In this document: positions 23,448 to 32,415 of the stretch, one piece after another
Position numbering within the stretch: the first letter of the stretch is position 1
Layout of the letters: each line of letters opens with the position of its first letter
Assembly: GCA_002305165.1 (NCBI GenBank)
Contig: DBQI01000028.1
Location: 62,001-126,000, forward strand
Source of the DNA: Armatimonadetes bacterium UBA1398
Lineage (GTDB): Bacteria; Armatimonadota; Zipacnadia; UBA1398
Length of the DNA stretch: 64,000 bases
Reading direction: 5' to 3'
Notes under the pieces: model-generated
What the model saw: only the letters and a program-made list of their open reading frames with translations
Told to the model about the DNA's origin: nothing
The model's database searches: none
Made by a program: the position numbers and the translations under genes

Positions 23448-24344
23448 ATGCGACTGCGATGGATGCTGACTGGCCTGCTCGCCCTAGCTATGGTAATGGC
23501 TATCTCCCCGGCATTGGCTCAGGATGCGGCCGAGGAAGAGACCGCCGTCGATCCCGACGTCCAGGCCGTAACGGATGCTCTAACCGCCGTGATAGACAGC
23601 GTCACGAGCTTCGATGAGGATGCCATCAAGGCCGCTTTCTCGGAGCGTTCCGTTGTGGTCCTCAGCTTCATGGGTGTCCGGGTTCTCGATCGTGCGGGTC
23701 TCATCGACTTTGTGCGCTACGAGAACGTCAGCCAAGCGGAGTTCGGCGAGGTCGAGGTAACCATGTTCGATGGTCTCGCCTTCGTTACCGTGCCTATCAC
23801 CGTACCGGGCTATGCGGACGGCGCCATGTTCGGCGTCATGGCGAAGATGATGGGGAAGTGGCAGATCGTCTACTCCGTCATCGATCCAATGTCGAACATG
23901 ATCCCCACAAGCCGCAAGGACAAGGGCGAGGCGATGATCGAGCAGATCGCCGAGGAGTTCTTCACCGGTCTCCAGGGGGGCTCTCTCGAAGCGCTCACCT
24001 CGCGGCTGAGTGAGGAGCACGCGTGCCTCATCGCCAGCATTCCGCCCATGGCTCCCATGGTCTTCAATGACTACAACCAGATCATGAACGCGCTTCCCAT
24101 GGCGGAGCCGGTCCTGGCTGCCTTCCCGACTCCCGAGGTTCTCGAGAGCGACTATGAGATCTGTAACGGCGTGCTACTGGGCTGGTGTGACCTGCAACTG
24201 CCTAAGGACGTCGTCATGCGCGCCTATATGGTTGCCCTGGTCCAGGGTGAGGAAGCCTCCATCATCAATGGCACCCTCGCCTTCAAGGGCGACGTGATGG
24301 CCCTCGTAGCGGAGTATGGCCCGGCCGCTGGTGTGGGCAACTAG
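23448..24344 (+). CDS. Secreted protein of unknown function (possible NTF2/SnoaL-like domains)
   Basis: 298 residues with a clear signal peptide (MRLRWMLTGLLALAMVMAISPALA-QD). The mature part has two halves of similar style: DPDVQAVTDALTAVIDSVTSFDEDAIKAAF...GKWQIVYSVIDPM and a second helical/beta half beginning near EAMIEQIAEEFFTGLQGGSLEAL. The first half resembles the helix-then-sheet order of SnoaL/NTF2-like folds. ATG 23448 is preferred to the GTG six bases earlier because GGAGGAA is seven bases upstream of it. Ends at a strong terminator. No partner recognised. Confidence 0.72.
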   Translation: MRLRWMLTGLLALAMVMAISPALAQDAAEEETAVDPDVQAVTDALTAVIDSVTSFDEDAIKAAFSERSVVVLSFMGVRVLDRAGLIDFVRYENVSQAEFGEVEVTMFDGLAFVTVPITVPGYADGAMFGVMAKMMGKWQIVYSVIDPMSNMIPTSRKDKGEAMIEQIAEEFFTGLQGGSLEALTSRLSEEHACLIASIPPMAPMVFNDYNQIMNALPMAEPVLAAFPTPEVLESDYEICNGVLLGWCDLQLPKDVVMRAYMVALVQGEEASIINGTLAFKGDVMALVAEYGPAAGVGN

Positions 24345-24369
24345 ATCGAGCCGATGCGCGTTGGGTTCC

Positions 24370-24407
24370 TGAGCGGGAGCGCGGCCCAGGTGCCGCGCTC
24401 CCGCTCA
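24370..24407 (+). terminator. Terminator after the 23448 gene
   Basis: Perfect 16-base-pair stem TGAGCGGGAGCGCGGC / GCCGCGCTCCCGCTCA around loop CCAGGT, 25 bases after the stop. Confidence 0.8.
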
Positions 24408-24460
24408 CATGAGAGGCCTCCGCTCGGTCCAGCATGGGAGGCACTGGAGACACGCCAGCG

Positions 24461-25066
24461 ATGGTCCGGCATGCACAGGTGGCCTTGCTCGTAGCCGTCC
24501 TCGCGATCGTCGCCACTGGCTGCCGCCGTGATGGCGGCGAAGAGACCCCTGAGAGCTCGGACGCCTCGCCCGCTCCAGCGGCGGAACAGCCTGAAGATGC
24601 CGGCAGGCTGGTTATTCAGCCCGCGCGACCGGTCGAGTCTCAGGCGGCGAGGCCCAGAACCAGTCACGACGGTGCATCCGTCCCCACGCCTCGATGGCAA
24701 CCCGATCTTGCCGCGGCGCTCGAACGCGCTCGCGAAGAGCGCAGACCGGTCATGGCTGTGGTCTACCACAGGGGCTTCGGAGGATCGATCGAGTTCCGGC
24801 GCGACGGCCTGGGAGATCCGGAAGTGGGGCGGCTCGCTCAGTCGTTTGTCTGCGTTCAGGTGGAGTACGAGAGCGCGGTCGATACAGTAGAGGAACTCGG
24901 CGTGGTGGCGGTTCCCAGTCTGGTGTTCCTTCGGCCCGATGGCGAGCCGTACCTCACTCTCCAGGGCTACGGCAGCGCCGAGCGCATATCGCGGGCCATG
25001 AAGCAGGCTTTGGCGCAGGTCGGCGCAGCCGAGGAGGCTAGAGACCACGGCGCGCAGAATAGTTGA
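24461..25066 (+). CDS. Thioredoxin-fold lipoprotein without the CxxC motif
   Basis: 201 residues: signal with IVATGC lipobox, about 70 residues of low-complexity linker, then a thioredoxin-like domain (RRPVMAVVYHRGFGGSIEF...GDPEVGRLAQSFVCVQVEYES...LGVVAVPSLVFLRPDGEPYLTLQGYGSAERI). The region where redox-active members have WCxxC reads RGFGGSIEF, so both cysteines are gone, while the cis-proline (AVPS) and the DPEV/FLRPDG blocks remain. Predicted to be a non-redox binding or scaffold protein in the envelope. The start at 24461 begins the signal; an in-frame ATG at 24434 is less likely. Confidence 0.78.
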   Translation: MVRHAQVALLVAVLAIVATGCRRDGGEETPESSDASPAPAAEQPEDAGRLVIQPARPVESQAARPRTSHDGASVPTPRWQPDLAAALERAREERRPVMAVVYHRGFGGSIEFRRDGLGDPEVGRLAQSFVCVQVEYESAVDTVEELGVVAVPSLVFLRPDGEPYLTLQGYGSAERISRAMKQALAQVGAAEEARDHGAQNS

Positions 25067-25130
25067 GGCATCCATGGCGCGGCCCAACAGGCATGCGCCT
25101 ATCCCACACTAGGTCTGGTGACCAGCAGAC

Positions 25131-25868
25131 GTGAGAGAGCAACTGAAGAAGCTCGCCGGCGTGCAAGAGCTTGACACGAGGATCGGCGCCCTCACCCGAC
25201 GGTTGGAAGCGATCGATGATGGCTCTGTGCTTGCCGGCAAGATAGCGGCGGCAGAAGCTCAGATAGAGCGGCTGCGGGCCAAGCGTGATGAGAAGACGAT
25301 GGCGCAACGTCAAGTCGAGGACGAAGCGGAGCGGGTGCAGCAGAAGCTCGACAAGGAGAAACAGCGCCTCGAGGCGGGGGACGTGAGCGGCCACCGCGAT
25401 GTAATGGACCTTCAGCGCCACATTCAGTCCCTCGGGCAGCACCTGCTCTCCGTCGATGAGAAGCTGCATGACCTCATCACCAAGGCGAATGCCGACACGG
25501 CGAAGCTGACGGAGCTTGAGGGGACCCTCGCGAAGGCTCGCCGAAAGCTGGGCCAGATCAGACAGAAGCACGCCGCCGACTCCACGGACCTGCAGGCCGA
25601 AGTGGCTCGGCTCGAAGTGGAGCGGAACGAGCGGGCCGCAACGGTCGACGAGGCCCTCATGGCCCGCTATGACTCGATCCGCGTCCGTACCGAGGACAAC
25701 CGCGCCCTAGTGACCCTCCGCGAGCCTATCTGCGTCGCATGCGGCACGGCGATCCCCATGCTGATGTTCGACCGGCTCCTCATCAGCGACGACATGGCGC
25801 TGTGCGAGAACTGCGGACGGATACTCATCCGTCTGGACAATGGTGCTTCTGCGGCGGGCGATGACTAG
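25131..25868 (+). CDS. Coiled-coil protein with C4 zinc ribbon (CdsZ-like)
   Basis: 245 residues. Long antiparallel helices (REQLKKLAGVQELDTRIGALTRRLE to about residue 185) end in a zinc ribbon CVACGTAIP...CENCGRILI. From memory this matches the CdsZ/zf-RING_7 family, cytoplasmic proteins of uncertain role often in nucleic-acid contexts. GTG start; no strong ribosome site. It follows the Trx-like gene by 64 bases and converges with the esterase gene, whose stop is six bases away. Confidence 0.83.
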   Translation: MREQLKKLAGVQELDTRIGALTRRLEAIDDGSVLAGKIAAAEAQIERLRAKRDEKTMAQRQVEDEAERVQQKLDKEKQRLEAGDVSGHRDVMDLQRHIQSLGQHLLSVDEKLHDLITKANADTAKLTELEGTLAKARRKLGQIRQKHAADSTDLQAEVARLEVERNERAATVDEALMARYDSIRVRTEDNRALVTLREPICVACGTAIPMLMFDRLLISDDMALCENCGRILIRLDNGASAAGDD

Positions 25869-25873
25869 AGGGT

Positions 25874-27928
25874 CTACCGCAACAGCCATGCCGCCAGCCG
25901 CGCGTCCTGGGGCCTACTGTCGGCGACCTCGAGTTCGCTCGCAGCAGAGGAAGCGCTGAAGGCCCGGCTGATCCACGGCTCGAAGCTCGGATGCACATTC
26001 CACACCAGTAGGCCCCCGTGTCCGGGCCTGGCCAGCAGCGCGGTTCGAAGGTCGCCCGCTTGGCGCAGCAGGGGTATGTCCAACCGCTCCAGGAACGCGG
26101 AGTCGTCCAGGGGGAAGTCCGCCAGATCGCAGGCCACGGGTCCGTGCGGGTAGGCCCAGGCAGCCAGCAGGCACCACAGACCGGCGTCGCCCAGCCCCAC
26201 CAGAGCCGGCTCGGGTCGCCCCGCCAGATCCACGAGCGCCACCGAAGCGGTGACGATATCCTGCACCCGTTCCGCGGCGTCGGTCTTGTTGTAGGTCGCG
26301 AAGAACTCGATGCCCGCTGCTCTGTCAATAGGAGGCTCCGGGACGGCCTCTCCCGTCAGGAACGGATCGATGGCCAGGACCGGCCTTCCGAAGGCTAGCA
26401 AGGTCGACGCCAGGTCCCCAATGCCGCGGGGACCGATGAAGGCCGACTTGCCCGAGTCGCTCACGAGTAGCACGGGCCGCCCCGGCCGCCGCACCTCGGG
26501 CAGCAGCAGCACGGCGGGGATCGCGTCCCCAACCCCAGCGCGCCCGATCACGAGCCGCCTCGCCACGCCGCACGGAACCTCGGTGTCGCCAAGCTCGGTC
26601 ACCTGAATCTGCTCCGGGCTGGGGACATCGACGAGCAGGGAGTGGTTCAGCGCGGGGCCGTACGTGTCGACGAACCTCTCAAGTTCACGTCGCGACTCCG
26701 GGTACGCCTCGGAGAAGGCCCGAGCCTTCTCCTCGATCAATGACTCAGTCAACTCCTCGCGAGTCAGACGTGGCGGAGCCTCGGAGGGGTCGGCGAACAC
26801 CCGCAGGGCCTCTACCGGAGGCGCCTCGAAGGGCGCCTCGACTGCGGCCGCTGGATCGCTGTTCCCCATGAGCGCCTCGTTCAGGAACTCGTACACATCC
26901 TCGCGGCTCTCCCTGTTGTAGTTGTGCGCCGCATCCACTTGCGTCCAGCGCACCCCCGATGGCTCTCCGTAGAGCTCGTACACCGAGCGAACCATAGGGC
27001 CCTCGACCTCGGGCGTGTTCGCGGTCCAGTCGCCGGTGCATGACACGAGCAGCAGAGGCTTCGGAGCCATCGTCGAGACGATCTCCGGGTTCAGCGTCTG
27101 GACCCTCAACCCTGGGGGGTTCTCACAGATGCAGCCGCCCTGGAAGGACGCCGACACCATGTTCACGGGCGCGGCCGCCGCAGGTCTTTCGTCCACGGCG
27201 ACCAGGAGGAACGTCTGGGTACCGCCCCCGCTGGCGCCTGTCACCGCCAGGCGGTCGGGATCCACGTCCGGCAAGCTGGAGAGGAAGTCCAGAACCCTGA
27301 CGCTGTTGAAGGTCTGCATGCCTGCAACGCTTACGCCCCAAAGGTTGCCGCGGGCGTCGCTCCAGCGGTGTTCCATCTGGTCTGCGTCAACATAGCCCAT
27401 CATGTCGTAGAGGAAGGCCACCATGCCGCGGCGAGCCAGCCCGATGCCGCGTCCGGGCAGGGAGCCGAGGTCGTCATGGTGCAGACGGCCAAGCTGCCAG
27501 TGGCCGTGGGGTGACGCCACCGCAGGGAAGGGCTCCTGCGTGTCGAGCGGTCGATACAGGTTGCCCGTGACGAACAGGCCGGGACGGCTCTCGAAGTACA
27601 CCTTCTCGACCGAGTACCCCTCACCCACATAGCGGTCGAAAACGTGCGCCTCGACCGGTGGACGCTGGCCCGGCCAAGGCAGAAGCCCCGTGGACGCGCG
27701 AACGTGATCGCGCAGCCATGCGGCACGGGCCTCCCACTCCTCGAGGCTAGCGCACTCCGGCATCGAGTAGGTGCGCTCTATCGCGCGCAGGTCACTCAGG
27801 CGGGTGTCAGGGATCCGCTCAATGCCTTGGTCGTACACCGAGATAGGCGAGCCGGCGGCGCCTGCCTGGATCAGGGACGCCAGTGTGGCACTCAGCAGGG
27901 CGGCTCCAGCGCATATGCAGCTTGACAT
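25874..27928 (-). CDS. Secreted acetylxylan-esterase-like hydrolase fused to a second, degenerate hydrolase domain
   Basis: 684 residues from MSSCICAGAALLS, with a signal peptide ending near QAGAAG. First alpha/beta-hydrolase domain: VEKVYFESRPGLFVTGNLYRP, ASPHGHW, a nucleophile elbow VTGASGGGTQT, and acid/base blocks (LLVSCTGDWTANTPE, DAAHNYNRE). The second half repeats the fold order (PAVLLLPEVRRPGRPVLLVSDSGKS, LLAFGRPVLAIDPF) but its elbow reads GLGDAG with no serine, so it is probably inactive. GGAGGTG lies upstream of the chosen ATG. It is divergent from a nucleoside-hydrolase gene. Role: likely deacetylation of plant or exopolysaccharide. Confidence 0.78.
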   Translation of the reverse strand: MSSCICAGAALLSATLASLIQAGAAGSPISVYDQGIERIPDTRLSDLRAIERTYSMPECASLEEWEARAAWLRDHVRASTGLLPWPGQRPPVEAHVFDRYVGEGYSVEKVYFESRPGLFVTGNLYRPLDTQEPFPAVASPHGHWQLGRLHHDDLGSLPGRGIGLARRGMVAFLYDMMGYVDADQMEHRWSDARGNLWGVSVAGMQTFNSVRVLDFLSSLPDVDPDRLAVTGASGGGTQTFLLVAVDERPAAAAPVNMVSASFQGGCICENPPGLRVQTLNPEIVSTMAPKPLLLVSCTGDWTANTPEVEGPMVRSVYELYGEPSGVRWTQVDAAHNYNRESREDVYEFLNEALMGNSDPAAAVEAPFEAPPVEALRVFADPSEAPPRLTREELTESLIEEKARAFSEAYPESRRELERFVDTYGPALNHSLLVDVPSPEQIQVTELGDTEVPCGVARRLVIGRAGVGDAIPAVLLLPEVRRPGRPVLLVSDSGKSAFIGPRGIGDLASTLLAFGRPVLAIDPFLTGEAVPEPPIDRAAGIEFFATYNKTDAAERVQDIVTASVALVDLAGRPEPALVGLGDAGLWCLLAAWAYPHGPVACDLADFPLDDSAFLERLDIPLLRQAGDLRTALLARPGHGGLLVWNVHPSFEPWISRAFSASSAASELEVADSRPQDARLAAWLLR

Positions 27929-28052
27929 GGGACACCTCCGACGGTGTGACGGCGACGTTCCTGTTCCACCCATCGCGCCCCGAGCCCTACCCCATCGCGC
28001 GGAAGGTCACCGGCGGCCCGATGGCGCACCCCAACATGGGAGGGATAGCCCT

Positions 28053-28964
28053 ATGCCGGTACCAATCGTGCTCGACACCGATATCGGTGATGACATCGAT
28101 GACATGTACGCGCTCTATCTGGCTCTGTTGCATCCCGAGCTGGAGCTACGAGCGGTAACCACGGCCCATCGCAGCTCGCAGCGCAAGGCGCGTTTCGTGG
28201 CCAAGGCTCTGCGGATCGCGGGCGTGGCGGACATCCCCATCGGCGCCGGGATCGACCTTTCAGTGAGCCGGCAGGTGCTGGGACAAACGGATCCAGACCC
28301 CGGCGAGATGGGAAGCCACCTGCAGTGGGTGGCGGACACGGACCCGGAGGCGTCCCGGGTGTTTCCGCGAGCCACGAACGTGATCCTGGAGCAGCTGGAC
28401 CGCACGGAGGAGCCCATCAGCCTGGTGTGCATCGGCGCATGCAGCAACCTCGCGGACGCCATCTCCCAGGCGACGCCGGAGCAGCGGAGCAAGATCAGGT
28501 CCGTGGCTCTCATGAGCGGCGAGCCGACGCGACCCATCGCGGAGTACAACGTGGTCTGCGACCCCGAGGCCGCCGACTACGTCTACTCCTGCGGCCTACC
28601 CGTGTTCATGGGGACATACGACGTCACCCGGCAACTGGCGCTGACCATGGATGAGGTCGAGCGCCGGCTCGGACCGGCGGGCTCAGCCGTGGCCAATGCC
28701 CTCCTGGAGTGCACCCGCTTGTGGGGGCCGCACCGCGGACGCAAGTCGGGGCCTGTTCTCTATGACTTGGTGCCCCTGTTCTGGCTCATCGACCCCCTGC
28801 TCGTTGAGACCCGCCAGTCGACCATTAGGGTCGAGCTCCGAGGTAACCTGACGAGAGGCATGACGATCCGGACCTCAGGCGAGGGGCATGTGCTGGAGTC
28901 CACGGGACTGGACTGCTTGGCTCTGACGGAGATGGCCTTCGCGACGATCCTCGGCGAGCTCTAA
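28053..28964 (+). CDS. Inosine/uridine-preferring nucleoside hydrolase family
   Basis: 303 residues from MPVPIVLDTDIGDDIDDMYA. The DTDIGDDIDD motif binds the catalytic calcium of nucleoside hydrolases (N-ribohydrolases). IGACSNLADAI and MSGEPTRPIAEYNVVCDPEAADYV correspond to the later family blocks, with the usual aspartate preserved. Many members in this kind of context act on modified glycosides rather than nucleosides, so the substrate is open. A long open frame upstream is ignored; GGGAGGGAT precedes this ATG. Followed 77 bases later by the GH172 gene. Confidence 0.88.
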   Translation: MPVPIVLDTDIGDDIDDMYALYLALLHPELELRAVTTAHRSSQRKARFVAKALRIAGVADIPIGAGIDLSVSRQVLGQTDPDPGEMGSHLQWVADTDPEASRVFPRATNVILEQLDRTEEPISLVCIGACSNLADAISQATPEQRSKIRSVALMSGEPTRPIAEYNVVCDPEAADYVYSCGLPVFMGTYDVTRQLALTMDEVERRLGPAGSAVANALLECTRLWGPHRGRKSGPVLYDLVPLFWLIDPLLVETRQSTIRVELRGNLTRGMTIRTSGEGHVLESTGLDCLALTEMAFATILGEL

Positions 28965-29041
28965 GCTCGCAGGTGCTGCCCGCAGCTACGGGGAACTCGC
29001 GAACACCGCCAACCACAACCACGTAGAGGATGATCCGCCGC

Positions 29042-30094
29042 ATGTATCACCCACTCAGCTTCGGCCTGTCGAACGTTCCCTTCCTAGTCGACGGGGTGAC
29101 CCGCTCGATCTCGCCAGAGAACCCTCGAGGAGAGAAGGGTGCGGGCGCCAGAGAGATACCGCCCCCCGGTCGGGGCCCCGCCGCGCATCTGGGTAAAGGC
29201 TGGAAGGTCCGCCCGTGTGTCACCATGCCGGCCGGCTCGACTCTCACTCTCGCGGAGATCGACGGGCCAGGCGTCATCCAGCACATCTGGATCACCGTAG
29301 ACCCCCGCGCCTACCGCGACTCCATCCTGCGCATGTACTGGGATGGCAACGAGAACCCGTCGGTGGAGGTGCCCCTCGGCGACTTCTTCTGCAACGGCAA
29401 CGCCCAGCGCGTCAATGTCGTCTCGCTGCCCATCAACGTGAACCCCTCGGGAGGGTTCAACTCCTATTGGCCCATGCCGTTCCGAGGAGCAGCGAAGATC
29501 ACCCTCGAGAACCAGCGGTGGGAGGACATCCACGGCCTTTACTACCAGGTGAACTACTGCCTGACGGAGGTCCCCGCCGAGGCGGCTTACTTCCACGCTC
29601 AGTGGCGCCGCTCGATCACTACCCGAGAGTGTCCTGAGCACGTCATTCTCGACGGGATTCAGGGAAAGGGCCAGTACGTTGGCACCTATCTGCTGTGGTG
29701 CCAGTTCTCCGATGGCTGGTGGGGCGAGGGCGAAGTCAAGTTCTACATCGACGGCGACAGCGAGGACCCCACCTGGTGTGGCACCGGCACGGAGGACTAC
29801 TTCGGCGGAGCCTGGTGCTTCGGTGAGACCTTTACAGCTCCGTTCATGGGGTACCCGCTGTGGCAGTGCGACAATGAGAACGTGCCGAAGCACGGGCTCT
29901 ACCGCTGGCACGTCATGGACCCGATCCGCTTCGACCAGGACCTGAAGGCCACAGTCCAGGCCCTCGGCTGGTGGCCCGATGGCGCGTACGAGCCCCTCAC
30001 CGATGACATCAGCTCGGTGGGCTACTGGTACCAGATGGCGCCCCACAAGCCCTTCCCGCCACTACCGGGGTTGCTGGAGCGCTTCCAGCGTTAG
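29042..30094 (+). CDS. Glycoside hydrolase family 172 (DUF2961) protein
   Basis: 350 residues. Features of the GH172 double jelly-roll: PAGSTLTLAEIDGPGVIQHIWITV at the start, SVEVPLGDFFCNG, a central GTGTEDYFGGAWCF (Glu251 in this numbering), and GLYRWHVMDPIRF. From memory, known members are alpha-D-fructofuranosidases and difructose-anhydride enzymes; the TEDYFG region contains a catalytic glutamate. No signal peptide. The ATG at 29042 has AGAGGA at a workable distance; that at 29030 overlaps it. Ends at a shared terminator with the converging beta-barrel gene. Confidence 0.87.
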   Translation: MYHPLSFGLSNVPFLVDGVTRSISPENPRGEKGAGAREIPPPGRGPAAHLGKGWKVRPCVTMPAGSTLTLAEIDGPGVIQHIWITVDPRAYRDSILRMYWDGNENPSVEVPLGDFFCNGNAQRVNVVSLPINVNPSGGFNSYWPMPFRGAAKITLENQRWEDIHGLYYQVNYCLTEVPAEAAYFHAQWRRSITTRECPEHVILDGIQGKGQYVGTYLLWCQFSDGWWGEGEVKFYIDGDSEDPTWCGTGTEDYFGGAWCFGETFTAPFMGYPLWQCDNENVPKHGLYRWHVMDPIRFDQDLKATVQALGWWPDGAYEPLTDDISSVGYWYQMAPHKPFPPLPGLLERFQR

Positions 30095-30109
30095 TAGAGC
30101 GACACTGCA

Positions 30110-30137
30110 CCCCGCGCCCCGCTTCCGGGGCGTGGGG
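30110..30137. terminator. Bidirectional terminator between GH172 and the beta-barrel gene
   Basis: 12-base-pair stem CCCCGCGCCCCG / CGGGGCGTGGGG (one G-T pair) with loop CTTC, in the 44-base gap between two convergent stops. Confidence 0.78.
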
Positions 30138-30138
30138 G

Positions 30139-31710
30139 CTAGAACCACGCGTGAATCGACACCGAGGCCGCGGTGCTGGATTGCCGGCTACTGCGCGCAT
30201 CCGCGGCTCCCCAGCGCTCTCTGTGGGTCAGGTTCAACCGCAGGGCGGCGTTGCGGCCCAGTTGCCTGCTCACGGATAGCCCCCAGATGGCTTCCCGGCT
30301 TGTGCTTGGGAGGCTCAGTCCCCGCTCGGCGAGCTCCACGTAGGCACTGGCGAGCCAGTCGGATGGCGGCAGGTACCGCAGTTCCCCGTAGAGGCCTCGC
30401 GCGTCGGGCCCCAGACGATGCTGCAACGGCACGCCGTCGCGGAAGTAGTCCAGAGCAGGGTCACGGCTGGTGATGCCCAGCCGCGGGCTCGCCCAAGCCG
30501 CCTCGAGGCGGCCGGCAAGCCGCCGCTTCCCGTCCAGATCGGGAGCGTAGAGCCCCAGCAGAATGCCGTTCTCTGACGCTCCTTGGCCGGGCTCAGACTG
30601 GAATGCCCCCGTCCAGCCGAGCAGCGATTGCACCAGCCGGTACACTCCGACCGTATCGAGCACCAGTGCGAGATCAACCTCGTCTATGGCCGCATCGGCG
30701 TAGAGATGCAGGGCATCGGACGCCACCCAGTACAGCTCGGCGTGGTTCATCACATTGTCGTCTTCGAACACGGTCGTATCGCCGAAAACGCGGTCACGCA
30801 GCAGGCTTGTCCACAGTGATAGGGGGCTGATGAGGTAGAAGGGCGACGTCACTGCCCGCGTCCTGGCGGTGTCCGAAACGCTGAACTCCAACTCGGGCGA
30901 CAGGCTCATCTCCAGGCGCTTGGTGAGGACATAGTTGCGCTGGCCCTGGTTCATGTCGGTCCACCATGCGACGTCCAGGACGCCTTCCGTCCCCCAGAAT
31001 CCGACCTTGCCACGGTACCGAATGTGATCCACCGGCCCCGCCAGAGAGTCGATGTTGTAGGTGCCACGGATTCCGACTCCGGTGCGGTAGATGCCCCGCC
31101 CGAGGCTGAGCTTGCGGTCAGGCTTATCGGACACCAGCAGGAGACGCAGAAGCCCCGTTGCCGCAAGCCGGTCGCGCGAGGCGTCTGCTGTCTGGCGGCC
31201 GACCTCAGCCAGCGCGAAGGTGTGTGGCTTCTCAGAGAAGCGCGCCACGCCGAAACGCCAGGATAGGTCGATGGAGGCGGGGGCGCCCCGGCGCGAGACG
31301 TAGCCGAGGGCCGCGTCGCCGTAGGTGGAGTACGAGGTGTCGCCCGTTTCGGATAGCCACGCTAGCGCGTCCTCCGGCGACCTCCCCCGCGCCTCCAGCT
31401 CCCAGGCGAACTCCCTCAGGAGCGCCCCAACCCAGCGCACGGTGTGAACACCGGGGTCTCCGCCGTCGCGCACGGCCTCACACGCGCTCCAGGCTGCCTC
31501 TGCGAGTTCCGAACGGTTGAACACGACGTCGCCCATGAACCTGATAGGTGACAGGCCAGGGACATCTACCTCGGCGAGAACCTGTCGTAGCGCGGTGTAG
31601 GTCCAGTGGCTTGGCGGAACTGCCACATGGGTCGCCTGCGGTGCTCTGTCCGCGGCTGCGGATGAAGCGCCGAGGCCGAGCACCGCCAGCAGCGCCAAGA
31701 AGCGGATCAC
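30139..31710 (-). CDS. Predicted outer-membrane beta-barrel with N-terminal SLH-like segment
   Basis: 523 residues: signal peptide (MIRFLALLAVLGLGASSAAA), then VAVPPSHWTYTALRQVLAEVDVPG...FNRSELAEAAWSA, which follows the xVPxxHWxYxAxxxL...xRxExA pattern of S-layer homology domains, then alternating hydrophobic strands (IDLSWRFGVARF, LSLGRGIYRTGVGIRGTYN, ASVSIHAWF). The C-terminal aromatic residue is typical of beta-barrel outer-membrane proteins. This layout recalls OmpM-type proteins that tether the outer membrane to the wall, but the SLH match is loose. Its ATG overlaps the upstream lipoprotein stop (ATGA), so the pair is co-translated. Confidence 0.6.
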   Translation of the reverse strand: MIRFLALLAVLGLGASSAAADRAPQATHVAVPPSHWTYTALRQVLAEVDVPGLSPIRFMGDVVFNRSELAEAAWSACEAVRDGGDPGVHTVRWVGALLREFAWELEARGRSPEDALAWLSETGDTSYSTYGDAALGYVSRRGAPASIDLSWRFGVARFSEKPHTFALAEVGRQTADASRDRLAATGLLRLLLVSDKPDRKLSLGRGIYRTGVGIRGTYNIDSLAGPVDHIRYRGKVGFWGTEGVLDVAWWTDMNQGQRNYVLTKRLEMSLSPELEFSVSDTARTRAVTSPFYLISPLSLWTSLLRDRVFGDTTVFEDDNVMNHAELYWVASDALHLYADAAIDEVDLALVLDTVGVYRLVQSLLGWTGAFQSEPGQGASENGILLGLYAPDLDGKRRLAGRLEAAWASPRLGITSRDPALDYFRDGVPLQHRLGPDARGLYGELRYLPPSDWLASAYVELAERGLSLPSTSREAIWGLSVSRQLGRNAALRLNLTHRERWGAADARSSRQSSTAASVSIHAWF

Positions 31711-32339
31711 GGCACGGAGTCCCTGTATAGATCCAGCCCGGGTCGCACCCGGGAGCGGACATCGACACGCTGCAGCCTGATGGGGGTGTCGGAAGCCGGA
31801 TCATCCGGTACCCATATGAGGCTCAGGGCGAACTCAGTGGTCCTCTCATTACTGACCCGCGCCCCCAGGGCGGCGTCCCTCAGGGCTCTGTCGAGGTGCC
31901 CGGGTGGCTGGATGTTCACGCTGGGCACCCGCGGAACGTCAGCCGCCTCTGCGATATTGTGCTCTCGGCACACTTCCAGCACCCTGATGGTGCCACGGTG
32001 CGTGTGCACATGCAGATGGCCCGGCTCCGAGGCCCAACCGTCGATGTCGACGCGTGACCGTTCGAAGATCAGGAACCCCACCAGGGGCGTTCCATCTAGC
32101 GCAACCTGCGTGGCCAGGTCCCACGCGATCCGAGCCTCGGGGCGCTCGTAGTGTGGAGGCTCGTCTCCATAAGGAAGGCTGGGTGGAACCTCGATGCCAC
32201 TGGATTCCAGGAGTATCTCGGTGGTGGCTGCGGGCGAAGTGGACGCACACCCCGACGCCGCGACCAGCACGGCGACCGCCAGAAGCGGCCAACGCTGCCG
32301 CAGTGAGATAGCAAGTTTAGTGAGGTGATCCCTTAGCAT
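31707..32339 (-). CDS. Lipoprotein of unknown function, partner of the beta-barrel gene
   Basis: 210 residues from MLRDHLTKLA. Lipobox VAASGC, then an acidic/aromatic domain (PPSLPYGDEPPHYERPEARIAWDLATQVALDGTPLVGFLIFERSRVDIDGW). No family recognised. The last four bases overlap the start of the beta-barrel gene, suggesting the two gene products are made in fixed ratio and may interact in the envelope. The start chosen has GGGGACTG just upstream; an in-frame GTG 18 bases earlier is less likely. Confidence 0.6.
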   Translation of the reverse strand: MLRDHLTKLAISLRQRWPLLAVAVLVAASGCASTSPAATTEILLESSGIEVPPSLPYGDEPPHYERPEARIAWDLATQVALDGTPLVGFLIFERSRVDIDGWASEPGHLHVHTHRGTIRVLEVCREHNIAEAADVPRVPSVNIQPPGHLDRALRDAALGARVSNERTTEFALSLIWVPDDPASDTPIRLQRVDVRSRVRPGLDLYRDSVP

Positions 32340-32415
32340 GGACAGTCCCCGTAACACCGAGATTCATCTTACCCCATCTCGGTGCAGCGGGAACCAAGCC
32401 CACGCCTGGGCGCAC

